Shown: piece by piece, positions 18,460 to 25,877 of the stretch
How the letters are laid out: the number at the start of each line of letters is the position of its first letter
Position numbering within the stretch: position 1 is the stretch's first letter
NCBI GenBank assembly: GCA_037367405.1
Contig: JAZKJV010011400.1
Coordinates: forward strand, 1,734,501-1,798,500
Reading direction: 5' to 3'
Length of the DNA stretch: 64,000 bases
DNA from: Ottelia alismoides
Taxonomy: Eukaryota > Streptophyta > Magnoliopsida > Alismatales > Hydrocharitaceae
Translations under genes and position numbers: made by a program
The notes under the pieces: generated by a model
Told to the model about the DNA's origin: nothing
The model's database searches: none
The model's input: the letters and a program-made list of their open reading frames with translations, nothing else

Positions 18460-19773
18460 TTATTTTTTGCTAGCTTTCAACTCGGCCTTGAGTTCTTCCA
18501 CTTGTTTTTTCAGCTCGACAATTTGTTCCTGTAGCGACTGAATTTCCTGTGGCATCGCCATGAACACTTGGGCTTTGGCGGCTCCCGATTCAGCCAGTTT
18601 CTTGGCCATCTCGCCCACTTCGCCCATTTCAGGACCGATAACCACCACCCCGTTCATTTCACCGAGCTTCTTCAGTTGTTCGGGCAGCATGCTCGCATCG
18701 ATCTTCACGCTGGCGTGGCCGAGCTGCTTGAAGGCTTTCTCGACTTGCTCATTGACATCTTCCATCACTTTTTCGCTCAGCCCCAAGTGCGCGCCGTCAC
18801 CCTCGACATGCAAGCCGGCCTTGTGCACGTGTTTGAGTGCGTTCTCAATCGCGGAGCGCAGTTTCTCGGGCAGTTCCTTCAGTCCGGCTTCGTCAATGGT
18901 TCGCTCGCCCTTGGCGTCCTTGACGACGATTTTGGTTTGGCCATCTTCACCGCGATCGATTTGCACTTGGACATCGCCCTCCTTGTCCTTCATCACGATG
19001 ACCGACTTGTTGATTGAATGAACTTTGGGCTCGCCAAAGTAAAAGAAGCTGGCTCCATCGTTCAGTTCACCGGCTGCTTCAGCGGTCACACGAAACGATT
19101 GTGGCCGCGACTTGGGAGTCACTTCGACGGCCTGCTCGTTACCCTGGCGATTTATCGTCAGCTTTACCACCGGGTAGGCCACTTCGGCTTCCGCCTGCTG
19201 TGGGTTCGTCTTGTCTTCGGCCGCCGTATTCTCGGCCTGCTTGTCTGCCTTTGGTTTCTCAGCCCCGGGTTTATGCTGGGCCTGTTCATCGACAGCCCGC
19301 AGCGCCTTTACCAGGTCTTCCGGACCGGCCAGCCTGGTTCCGTTGAATGACAGAATGATGTCGCCGGGTTGCAGCCCGGCGGCCGCGGCTGGACTATCCG
19401 GAAAGACTTCTTCGATAAATACGCCTTCTGAAAATCCCAGAAAGCGGGCCAAATCACCCTCGACACTCTTCAGCCCAACTCCCAACCAAATCTTCGGTGG
19501 TGCATCGACGGTGACGTTCATCTGTACGTTGCCCGCCGCCTGCTGATCTGCCTGGCCATCCTGGCGCTGGGCGATGCGCTTCAGCAGGATGATCCCCTTG
19601 GCTTTGTCAGACTTTGAATCCTCAGATTTTGCATCCCCTGGAGGTGCTTGATCGCTGGACTGTTGGGCCGAAATGGAAATGTTTATGCTCTGCTCTTGTG
19701 GACGGCAAAAAGCCGAAGCGGACATACAACTGAAGGCGCAAGCCCCCATGGCGGCGACTGAAGACCATTTCAT
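18460..19773 (-). CDS. secreted PDZ-domain protein with C-terminal coiled coil
   Basis: 437 aa from the ATG at 19771-19773, chosen because AGGAG lies 8 nt upstream and the residues that follow (MKWSSVAAMGACAFSCMSAS) form a signal peptide; an upstream GTG/ATG extension of 36 residues is unlikely. A Ser/Asp/Lys-rich linker is followed by a PDZ domain (about 95-225) with the usual IWLGVGLKS entry, FIEEVFPDSPAAAAGLQPGD and IILSFNGTRL; the PDZ is split by a Lys/Glu/Gln-rich low-complexity insert (about 160-200). No trypsin-like protease domain is present. The last 35 residues (IQSLQEQIVELKKQVEELKA) form a strong coiled coil. It follows the sigma factor and the anti-sigma-like gene on the same strand, so it may belong to their output or sensing arm. 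That link is inference. Confidence 0.8.
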   Translation of the reverse strand: MKWSSVAAMGACAFSCMSASAFCRPQEQSINISISAQQSSDQAPPGDAKSEDSKSDKAKGIILLKRIAQRQDGQADQQAAGNVQMNVTVDAPPKIWLGVGLKSVEGDLARFLGFSEGVFIEEVFPDSPAAAAGLQPGDIILSFNGTRLAGPEDLVKALRAVDEQAQHKPGAEKPKADKQAENTAAEDKTNPQQAEAEVAYPVVKLTINRQGNEQAVEVTPKSRPQSFRVTAEAAGELNDGASFFYFGEPKVHSINKSVIVMKDKEGDVQVQIDRGEDGQTKIVVKDAKGERTIDEAGLKELPEKLRSAIENALKHVHKAGLHVEGDGAHLGLSEKVMEDVNEQVEKAFKQLGHASVKIDASMLPEQLKKLGEMNGVVVIGPEMGEVGEMAKKLAESGAAKAQVFMAMPQEIQSLQEQIVELKKQVEELKAELKASKK

Positions 19774-19877
19774 CTGAGATACTCCTATGTCAATAAAGTT
19801 CGTTAGCTGATCGATGAAGTCGTCATCGATCCTGTGCGATAGCGGATCTTGTGCGCGAGTGATTGAGTCTGGACAGA

Positions 19878-20663
19878 TCAATAGGCGTTTTTGAATCTTG
19901 GCGGTCGTACGTTGATTTGTTCGAAGGGCACGATGGCTGGGGTCCCATCCCGCAGGATAACTGGCACAGCGCCGCTCTTGGTGCGGACGTCATAACCCTT
20001 TTGTCGCAGTTGATTGGTTTGATGTTCCAGCTCTGGATCGAGTGTCGCCTGCATCACGTTAGCGAGATTTTGTGTGTTGACGTTTTCGATCTGCTCACTG
20101 GCCAGGAGGGCCGCGGGTGGATTACCGGTCATTGACTCGGTGGGCTCGGGGGCACTGGTAACAGGCGTGGTATTTCCAGCCACCAGCTCTTGTGCCCTGG
20201 GCTGCGACGTGGCTCCCAATTCCGAGGTTTGTCCCCAGCGCTGAGAGGCTTGCCAGCCTACCATGAAGGCCACCATGACCGAAGCGACCAGTGCCAGATT
20301 GTTCAGCCAGCCTGACAAGTTAGCACGCTTGGAACTGCAGAATGGTTGCCTGAGGGCCAGCCCGGCTGCGGGATGGCTGGTCGCGCCCTCAGATTTGGCA
20401 GAAGAAGAATTACGCGGCGACAAAACGCCAGCGTTCTTGTCGGTTGCATGCTCCAGCAGGCCACCCAGCGGGCTGCCTTTAAGAGCCTGGAGCTCTTGCT
20501 GCAATACTTGCTCTTCCAGTAGCGCCAGGGCGCATCGCTGCCAAAGTTCAGGCCGCTGGTTACAGGCTGTCACCACTTCTTGCAAGGTCGCCGCATCCAG
20601 TCGGCCGCTGGCTAACTGGATCCAGGTCTCTTCGTCATTCCAGTTGTACTTGGCGTCAGTCAT
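19878..20663 (-). CDS. candidate anti-sigma membrane protein
   Basis: 261 aa. The N-terminal 60 residues (NDEETWIQLASGRLDAATLQ, CNQRPELWQRCALALLEEQV) look like the cytoplasmic helical segment seen in planctomycete proteins encoded beside ECF sigma factors. One membrane helix (NNLALVASVMVAFMVGWQAS, about 127-147) separates it from a periplasmic part ending in VPVILRDGTPAIVPFEQINV. There is no canonical zinc-binding HxxxCxxC anti-sigma motif. It lies directly downstream of the sigma gene on the same strand (108 bp gap filled partly by a 19-bp tandem repeat), which is the usual place for the cognate anti-sigma factor. The anti-sigma role is inferred from position and topology. Confidence 0.65.
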   Translation of the reverse strand: MTDAKYNWNDEETWIQLASGRLDAATLQEVVTACNQRPELWQRCALALLEEQVLQQELQALKGSPLGGLLEHATDKNAGVLSPRNSSSAKSEGATSHPAAGLALRQPFCSSKRANLSGWLNNLALVASVMVAFMVGWQASQRWGQTSELGATSQPRAQELVAGNTTPVTSAPEPTESMTGNPPAALLASEQIENVNTQNLANVMQATLDPELEHQTNQLRQKGYDVRTKSGAVPVILRDGTPAIVPFEQINVRPPRFKNAY

Positions 20664-20719
20664 GGCTCAATTCAATTCGCTTATCAAACTCTACTCAAAT
20701 ACTTCTCTACGATTTCAAG

Positions 20720-20795
20720 CCACACAGTCTCGATCAAACCACACAGTCTCGATCAGGCCACACAGTCTCGATCAGGCCACATAGTCTCGATCGAC
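20720..20795. repeat. four tandem 19-bp units at the 3' end of the sigma gene
   Basis: Four head-to-tail copies of a unit like CCACACAGTCTCGATCAGG starting at 20720, 20739, 20758 and 20777. The sigma-factor stop codon (20772-20774) is inside unit 3 and the last codons are in unit 4, so the array grew from coding sequence into the spacer before the anti-sigma gene. Confidence 0.9.
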
Positions 20796-21338
20796 CACCT
20801 GGGCTTGCAGCAAATGATCTCGCAAGATCTTGCGAGCTCTATGCAGCCTGGATTGGACGGAACTGGCCGTTACACCCAGGGTCTGGCTAATCTCTTCGTA
20901 GGACAGACCTTCTACATACTTCAGCATCAGCAATTGTCGATCGCGTTCGCTCATCAGGGCCATCACCTGCTGTACGCGCTGACTGCGTTCCTGGCTGAGC
21001 ATCCAATCCAACGGGGAATGCGTCTTGGTGCACTCTTCGGTCACTTGGGTGCGCGTGGCCACGCTAGCCATCAAACGTCGACGGCGACCTTGTCGGCGTT
21101 TGAGCAGCAGGACTTGCCGTAGGGCTACGCGATACAACCAGGGACCGACCCGCTGAACCGGTTCTTGACGAGCCGATTGATTGGCTGCAGCCAGCGCAAT
21201 CTCTTGCAGCACCTCATCGGCCTCCTCGCGGTTTCCCAGACGAGAAAGCAGCACCGTGCGCAGCCAGCCTTCATGGCTGGCAAACTCATCGGCCGGGTTG
21301 CAAGCAAGTTGGGTAGCGTCGATCACTCGGACCATCAT
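20772..21338 (-). CDS. ECF-type RNA polymerase sigma factor
   Basis: 188 aa. Region 2 is visible as WLRTVLLSRLGNREEADEVL followed by VGPWLYRVALRQVLLLKRR (core binding and -10 recognition). Region 4 is ALMSERDRQLLMLKYVEGLSY-EEISQTLGVTASSVQSRLHRARK, a classic helix-turn-helix for -35 recognition. Length is typical of an ECF sigma. Two adjacent ATGs (21338 and 21335) are possible; neither has a good ribosome binding site. It is the first gene of a minus-strand set with the anti-sigma-like and PDZ genes, suggesting an envelope-responsive regulon. The C-terminal seven residues are encoded by a unit of the 19-bp tandem repeat. Confidence 0.9.
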   Translation of the reverse strand: MMVRVIDATQLACNPADEFASHEGWLRTVLLSRLGNREEADEVLQEIALAAANQSARQEPVQRVGPWLYRVALRQVLLLKRRQGRRRRLMASVATRTQVTEECTKTHSPLDWMLSQERSQRVQQVMALMSERDRQLLMLKYVEGLSYEEISQTLGVTASSVQSRLHRARKILRDHLLQAQVVDRDYVA

Positions 21339-21561
21339 GGATGCTGCATAGGCTCTGGCACTGACTCTAAATTCTCCAAACCCTACATTCGGGCAACTTG
21401 CACGCCAGCCCCATTTGGCTGCGGCTTTCGGAAGACTTAGTTACCGGCTGCCGGGCTTTGTTGCTCGTCCAGCACTTGCGGTCGTCTCTCTTCCAAGTTA
21501 AACCAAAGGCTTGCCTGGTATTTTTACAAGCACCCGTTCGAGCGGTAACGAGGGATCCATC

Positions 21562-22710
21562 ATGTCACCCACGAAAACCTTGGGGACGTTCCAGCTAGTC
21601 TTGATCCTCAGCTCTTGGGCCGCTATCACTCCGCCAACAAATGCCCTTATTTTTGCCCAGGAACAAACGTCGATGAAGATTGAAACCAGCGATTTCGGTA
21701 CCAAGCCCGACGGCCACAAGGTCTCGCTCTATACGCTCACCAACTCTCAAGGCAATGTTGTCCAGCTGACCAACTACGGGGCCATCATCACCAAGGTCGA
21801 AGTCCCCGACCGAACCGGCAAGAAAGCCAATGTCATGCTGGCTTTTCCGACGCTGGAAGGTTATTTGGAACGCCACCCCTACTTTGGCGCCACTGTCGGC
21901 CGCTATGCTAACCGCATCGCCGGCGGCAAATTCCAGATCGATGGCAAGACCTATACGCTGGTTACCAACAACGGCCCCAACCACCTTCACGGCGGCACGG
22001 TTGGCTTCGACAAAAAAGTTTGGAGCGCGGAAACCTCGCAAACCGCCGATGCCTTGGTCGTGACGTTCAAGACGGTCAGCCCCGATGGTGAAGAGGGCTA
22101 TCCCGGTCGCTTGGAAGTCACCGCCCAGTACTCCTGGAGCAACGCCAACGAACTGACCTTTGCGTTTTCGGCCACTACCGACAAGCCCACCGTCTTGAAC
22201 CTGACCAACCACGGTTATTGGAATCTGGCCGGCGCGGGCCAGGGCAACGTTCTAGGTACGGAGTTACAGCTGTACTGCGATCGCTTCCTCTCGGTCGATG
22301 ATACGCTGATTCCCACCGGCCCCCTGACCAGCGTCGAAGGGACTCCACTGGACTTCCGCACCGTGCGTACGATTGGTCAGCGCATCGAGATGCTGCCGCA
22401 GACGAAAGGTTATGACCACTGCTTTGTGGTCAACGGAGCCGCCGGTACCATGCGGCCGGCCGCGCGAGCTTATGACCCGACCAGCGGCCGCGTCATGGAG
22501 GTCTCGACCACCCAGCCCGGTATGCAACTCTACACCGGCAATCACTTGAGCGGCTCGGCCAGCAACGGCGGTTTCAAGCAGCATGAAGGCTTCTGCCTGG
22601 AGACTCAGCACTATCCCGATTCACCCAACAAGCCCGAGTTCCCCACTACGCTGCTCAAGCCCGGTGAAAAGTACTACGAAGCTACCACTCACAAGTTCTC
22701 AGTGAAGTAG
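21562..22710 (+). CDS. galM: aldose 1-epimerase (galactose mutarotase), exported
   Basis: 382 aa from the ATG at 21562, preceded by GAGGGA at 6-nt spacing. The first 36 residues have a hydrophobic core (FQLVLILSSWAAI) ending near FAQEQT, a signal peptide, so this copy acts outside the cytoplasm. Mutarotase signatures follow: FGATVGRYANRIAGG, NGPNHLHGG, NLTNHGYWNLAG (conserved His) and CLETQHYPDSPN (catalytic Glu). It interconverts alpha and beta anomers of hexoses such as galactose or glucose. The stop codon is embedded in a 15-bp direct duplication (22696-22725). It stands alone on the plus strand, facing the M50 protease gene across a bidirectional hairpin. Confidence 0.93.
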   Translation: MSPTKTLGTFQLVLILSSWAAITPPTNALIFAQEQTSMKIETSDFGTKPDGHKVSLYTLTNSQGNVVQLTNYGAIITKVEVPDRTGKKANVMLAFPTLEGYLERHPYFGATVGRYANRIAGGKFQIDGKTYTLVTNNGPNHLHGGTVGFDKKVWSAETSQTADALVVTFKTVSPDGEEGYPGRLEVTAQYSWSNANELTFAFSATTDKPTVLNLTNHGYWNLAGAGQGNVLGTELQLYCDRFLSVDDTLIPTGPLTSVEGTPLDFRTVRTIGQRIEMLPQTKGYDHCFVVNGAAGTMRPAARAYDPTSGRVMEVSTTQPGMQLYTGNHLSGSASNGGFKQHEGFCLETQHYPDSPNKPEFPTTLLKPGEKYYEATTHKFSVK

Positions 22711-22725
22711 TTCTCAGTGAAGTAG
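22696..22725. repeat. 15-bp tandem duplication over the galM stop codon
   Basis: TTCTCAGTGAAGTAG occurs twice back to back (22696-22710 and 22711-22725). The first copy supplies the last four codons and the TAG stop; the second repeats them in frame in the 3' untranslated region. Confidence 0.95.
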
Positions 22726-22744
22726 TATGCACAGATCTGAAAGC

Positions 22745-22774
22745 GCGCCTGGCTCTGCTCTTTAGAGCCGGCGC
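22745..22774. terminator. bidirectional hairpin between convergent galM and M50 genes
   Basis: GCGCC-T-GGCTCT / AGAGCC-GGCGC, an 11-bp stem with one bulged T and a 7-nt loop (GCTCTTT). It lies just past galM and overlaps the stop region of the opposite gene, a position fitting a shared terminator, although the flanking T-runs are short. Confidence 0.6.
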
Positions 22775-23550
22775 ACTTCGGTAGCATCGATCACTTCGGC
22801 GCGAACCGGGCCGGGGCCATGTGTCCAGCTATACTCAAACCAGGGCGTTTGCTGGGCCATAGCGCGGCGGCGAGCCTCCAGCAGTTCGCCGGTGCCCGCC
22901 AGAAACACAAACAGGCCAACCAGCACCAGGCCCAAGGACTGGAAGTAGAACAAGCCGAAGAGCACGAAGGCAATCGCCATCCAGCGGCCCACGCGAACCG
23001 CGATTTCGGTTGCCCGCAAATGGCTGGTCGTCATCGCAATGAGACTGCGCAGCACTCGCCCGCCGTCCATCGGAAATGCAGGCAGCAGATTAAACAGCAC
23101 CAGCACAACGTTGGCTACCAGCACATTCTCAAACAAGCTCTCGCCCAACATCAGCACCGGATTGTTGCTCAGTTCAGCCAGTTTGTGCAGCGGCAAGAAG
23201 CACATCATACCAATGGCAATCACGACGTTGACCGCTGGACCGGCCAGGGCAATGACCAGTTCCTGAACTGGTTTTTCAGGCATGCGAGCCAGTCGAGCCA
23301 GTCCGCCCACCGGTAGCAGCGTGATGTCATGCGTCGGGATACCATAGGCGCGAGCGGCGAAGGCATGGCCGAATTCGTGAGCCAGAACGCAGACAAACAC
23401 CAGGCCGAAGGTCAGCCCGACCATCAGTCCGCTGATCGGCCCGGCCGACAGGGTCGTGGTGACCACGTAAAAGAGCATCAATACCCAGAATGTCCAGTGA
23501 ATTCGGACGTCGATGCCTCCGATTTTGCCTAGTTCAGTCGTTCTAAACAT
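22762..23550 (-). CDS. site-2-protease family membrane metalloprotease (M50)
   Basis: 262 aa from the ATG at 23548-23550 (MFRTTELGKIGGIDVRIHWT); the 47-residue in-frame extension upstream has no family similarity. The zinc site HEFGH lies in VCVLAHEFGHAFAARAYG and the second metal ligand motif in FNLLPAFPMDGGRVLRS, both diagnostic of M50 proteases of the SpoIVFB/Rip3 type. Five to six hydrophobic helices are visible, including GLMVGLTFGLVFVCVLAHEF, VIALAGPAVNVVIAIGMMCF and AIAFVLFGLFYFQSLGLVLV. No CBS domain follows, unlike many family members. Such enzymes cleave within membranes, often releasing transcription regulators. Substrate unknown. The PP2C gene is 137 bp upstream on the same strand. 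Confidence 0.9.
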   Translation of the reverse strand: MFRTTELGKIGGIDVRIHWTFWVLMLFYVVTTTLSAGPISGLMVGLTFGLVFVCVLAHEFGHAFAARAYGIPTHDITLLPVGGLARLARMPEKPVQELVIALAGPAVNVVIAIGMMCFLPLHKLAELSNNPVLMLGESLFENVLVANVVLVLFNLLPAFPMDGGRVLRSLIAMTTSHLRATEIAVRVGRWMAIAFVLFGLFYFQSLGLVLVGLFVFLAGTGELLEARRRAMAQQTPWFEYSWTHGPGPVRAEVIDATEVRRL

Positions 23551-23687
23551 GGACGTAGTGTGTTTCTCTTTATGGGCGAAAGTGGCCGCTGGTCGATTCC
23601 AGGCTGCCAAAGCGGCATGCTGGCGACAATCTCGCAAACCCCATACCGGACCGATGCATCCAGCCCCCTGATAACAACCTGGCCGCC

Positions 23688-24671
23688 TCACTGGGCGATA
23701 TGTTCGGCTGTATCTATTTCACCTTCGTTGTCGTTGGCAGAATCTTCATCAATTCGAGGCTCGAATCCACCCAGTTCTCCCAAGGCGCGTTCCAGCGTGA
23801 CCTCGGTGGCCACCACGGTCCGGGTTTTGGGCGGGCCGGAATTGGGCAGGCAACGCGCAGCCACGACGGTGATGTTGTCATGACCGCCACGAAAATTGGC
23901 TAGCTCCACCAGCGACCGGCAAGCCTCTCCCAGTTCCAGTTCGCGCAGCAGAATGTCGCCCAGCTCGTTCTCTTTGACATAGCGATACAAGCCGTCGGTG
24001 CACAACACCACCACATCGCCAACCGTCAGTTTCTCTTTGCGCACTTCGACGGTGACTTCCATGCCACCTGCCCCCAGAGCGTTGACCAAAACGTGACTCC
24101 ATCTGGCGTACTGCGACTCGCTAACGCCTTTGCCAACCTTTTCGGCCAGCTGCGAAGACAACGTGTGATCGCGCGTCAGTTGCTGAACCTTCTCATCGCG
24201 AATCAAGTAACAGCGACTATCACCCACATGCACCACATACATCCAGGGCCAGATGATGTAGCACATCGTCAAGGTCGTGCCCATGCCCTTCAAGTTCGGA
24301 TGCGCGTCGGCTTCGCGAACGATCAGTTTGTGTGCCGTCTCGAACAGTTGCTTCAGATCGGCCACAAAGCGAGTTTCTTCGTCAGCCGTTACTTGAACTG
24401 GCCAGCGCATACCACCGACCAATTGATTGATCAGCAGATCGATGGCCAGCAGGCTAGCCCGGCTGCCGGCCTGATGACCACCCATACCGTCGGCCACCAT
24501 CAACAAGCGGCCGAAGGACTTGCCATACAACTTGGCCTGGCATTCCAAGCGCAGACTGCTGTCTTCTATCAGCATCGATTTGTGCAAGTCGGCGATCAGA
24601 AATTGATCTTGATTGGATTCGCGTTGCTTGCCGACGTCGGTGCGTCCGGCGCTTGAAATGCGTGCTTGCAT
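23688..24671 (-). CDS. PP2C-family Ser/Thr protein phosphatase
   Basis: 327 aa from the ATG at 24669-24671, chosen because GAGG lies 7 nt before it; a longer frame would start inside the palindromic repeat at 24709-24775 and is rejected. Conserved metal-binding and catalytic motifs are in order: GKQRESNQDQFL, VADGMGGHQAGSRAS, VVHVGDSRCYLIRD, VVLCTDGLYRYV and GGHDNITVV, so the enzyme should be active. Stand-alone cytosolic PP2C enzymes of this class reverse Ser/Thr phosphorylation by Hanks-type kinases, which planctomycetes have in number; no kinase is encoded here. The C-terminal 35 residues are acidic and probably disordered. Confidence 0.92.
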   Translation of the reverse strand: MQARISSAGRTDVGKQRESNQDQFLIADLHKSMLIEDSSLRLECQAKLYGKSFGRLLMVADGMGGHQAGSRASLLAIDLLINQLVGGMRWPVQVTADEETRFVADLKQLFETAHKLIVREADAHPNLKGMGTTLTMCYIIWPWMYVVHVGDSRCYLIRDEKVQQLTRDHTLSSQLAEKVGKGVSESQYARWSHVLVNALGAGGMEVTVEVRKEKLTVGDVVVLCTDGLYRYVKENELGDILLRELELGEACRSLVELANFRGGHDNITVVAARCLPNSGPPKTRTVVATEVTLERALGELGGFEPRIDEDSANDNEGEIDTAEHIAQ

Positions 24672-24708
24672 CCTGTTCCTCAATAGCCGGGCAGGCTGGG
24701 CAAACTGC

Positions 24709-24795
24709 GTAGCCACCGTCGCCAGACGGTGGACGCGAACGTTGACGCTTTCCACCGCTTGTCAGCGGTGGCTACGAATACGGCATCCAGCGAAA
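24709..24795. repeat. inverted pair of GTAG palindromes (BIME-like), copy A
   Basis: A 67-bp core (24709-24775) opens with GTAG and CCACCGTC-GCCA-GACGGTGG and closes with CCACCGCT-TGTC-AGCGGTGG and CTAC: two hairpins in inverted orientation with GTAG at both outer ends. A further 20 bp on the right (GAATACGGCATCCAGCGAAA) is shared with copy B. Confidence 0.85.
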
Positions 24796-24825
24796 CTATC
24801 CATCGGGCCAAGTGTCGCTGGCCAA

Positions 24826-25818
24826 CTACGCGGTAGCCGCCAACCAAAACTCGCGTGCACCTTGATGCAATCGTGCCCCGACTTGGGTGATTACTTTCAT
24901 GCACAAGTAATTGGCTCCCTTAGCCGCTACTTCAGGCTCGTAACCGTGGGTGATACCATACAGGAAAGCTCCGGCAAACATATCACCAGCGCCGGTCAAA
25001 TCCTTGGGCTGGCAATCGTAAGCCGGTACATGCGATTGACGTCCGTTGAATCTGATGTGCGCGCCATGAGGACCATCGGTGACGATCACGTTGGGTACGA
25101 GCGCTTTCAAGCTTTCGAATGCGGCCAGCGTTTCTTTCTGTCCGGTAACGGCCTGAGCTTCCACGGCATTGCAGAATAGTAAATCACTTTCGCGCAGCGC
25201 CTGCTGGAAGGCTTCACCGAATACTTCCGGAATGAACGCGTCGGAGCAAGTCAAAGCGATCTTCGTGCCGTTCTCTTTGGCAATGCGGATAGCTTCGCGA
25301 ATGGCATGCTGTCCCGTGTCTGGATTGGCAAAAACATAGCCTTCGATGAACAGCCACTCCGAATGCGCAATCGCATCGGCATTGACGTGGCGCGCGGCCA
25401 GTTGACTGGACACTGCCAAACAAGTCCGCATCGTGCGTTCGGCATCGGGCGTAATAATAGCCAGACATGTGCCCGTGGTTTCACCGACCAACACGTTGGT
25501 GCCAAACTCAATGCTCAGTTGTTCGAATTCCTCGGCATAGTGCAAGCCGTAACGGTCATCGCCCACGCAGCCGATAAAGGCCGATCGCCCGCCCAATTGC
25601 GTCAGACCAATAACCGAGTTGGCTACCGAACCACCACTTACCAAGCGCAAGTCATGTCGAGAATCGTGAAACCGAGCCAGCAACTGCTGCTGCTCGGCTT
25701 TCTCCACTAAACGCATCGTTCCACGCTGAAACCCCAGGCTCTCAAACTCTTGATCGTTCATCTCCAGGAAGATGTCGACCATGGCATTCCCCAAACCACA
25801 AACATGAAATCGGCGCAT
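24826..25818 (-). CDS. PfkB-family sugar/nucleoside kinase
   Basis: 330 aa. Both PfkB signatures are present: an N-terminal glycine-rich stretch (SGGSVANSVIGLTQLGG, with FIGCVGDDRYG) and the C-terminal DLTGAGDMFAGAFLYG (273-288) that holds the catalytic Asp and anion hole. The overall pattern (CGLGNAMVDIFLEM start, GTCLAIITPDAERTM, FNAVEA-type segment) resembles the adenosine-kinase/ribokinase branch common in alphaproteobacteria and planctomycetes. It phosphorylates a sugar or nucleoside with ATP in the cytosol; substrate cannot be fixed from sequence. GAAGAAAG before the ATG serves as a weak ribosome binding site. It is followed by copy A of the palindromic repeat and then the PP2C gene. 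Confidence 0.88.
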   Translation of the reverse strand: MRRFHVCGLGNAMVDIFLEMNDQEFESLGFQRGTMRLVEKAEQQQLLARFHDSRHDLRLVSGGSVANSVIGLTQLGGRSAFIGCVGDDRYGLHYAEEFEQLSIEFGTNVLVGETTGTCLAIITPDAERTMRTCLAVSSQLAARHVNADAIAHSEWLFIEGYVFANPDTGQHAIREAIRIAKENGTKIALTCSDAFIPEVFGEAFQQALRESDLLFCNAVEAQAVTGQKETLAAFESLKALVPNVIVTDGPHGAHIRFNGRQSHVPAYDCQPKDLTGAGDMFAGAFLYGITHGYEPEVAAKGANYLCMKVITQVGARLHQGAREFWLAATA

Positions 25819-25877
25819 GCGTTGCTTTCTTCAATTAACTTGCTGAGACGGCGAGTAAGCCCCGGTGAGTAAGAGTT

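Noticed and set aside
24672..24755. N-terminal extension of the PP2C gene (MESVNVRVHRLATVAT)
   Set aside because: It is a translation of the palindromic repeat at 24709; the same peptide appears at another copy (29458) and the next ATG has a good ribosome binding site.
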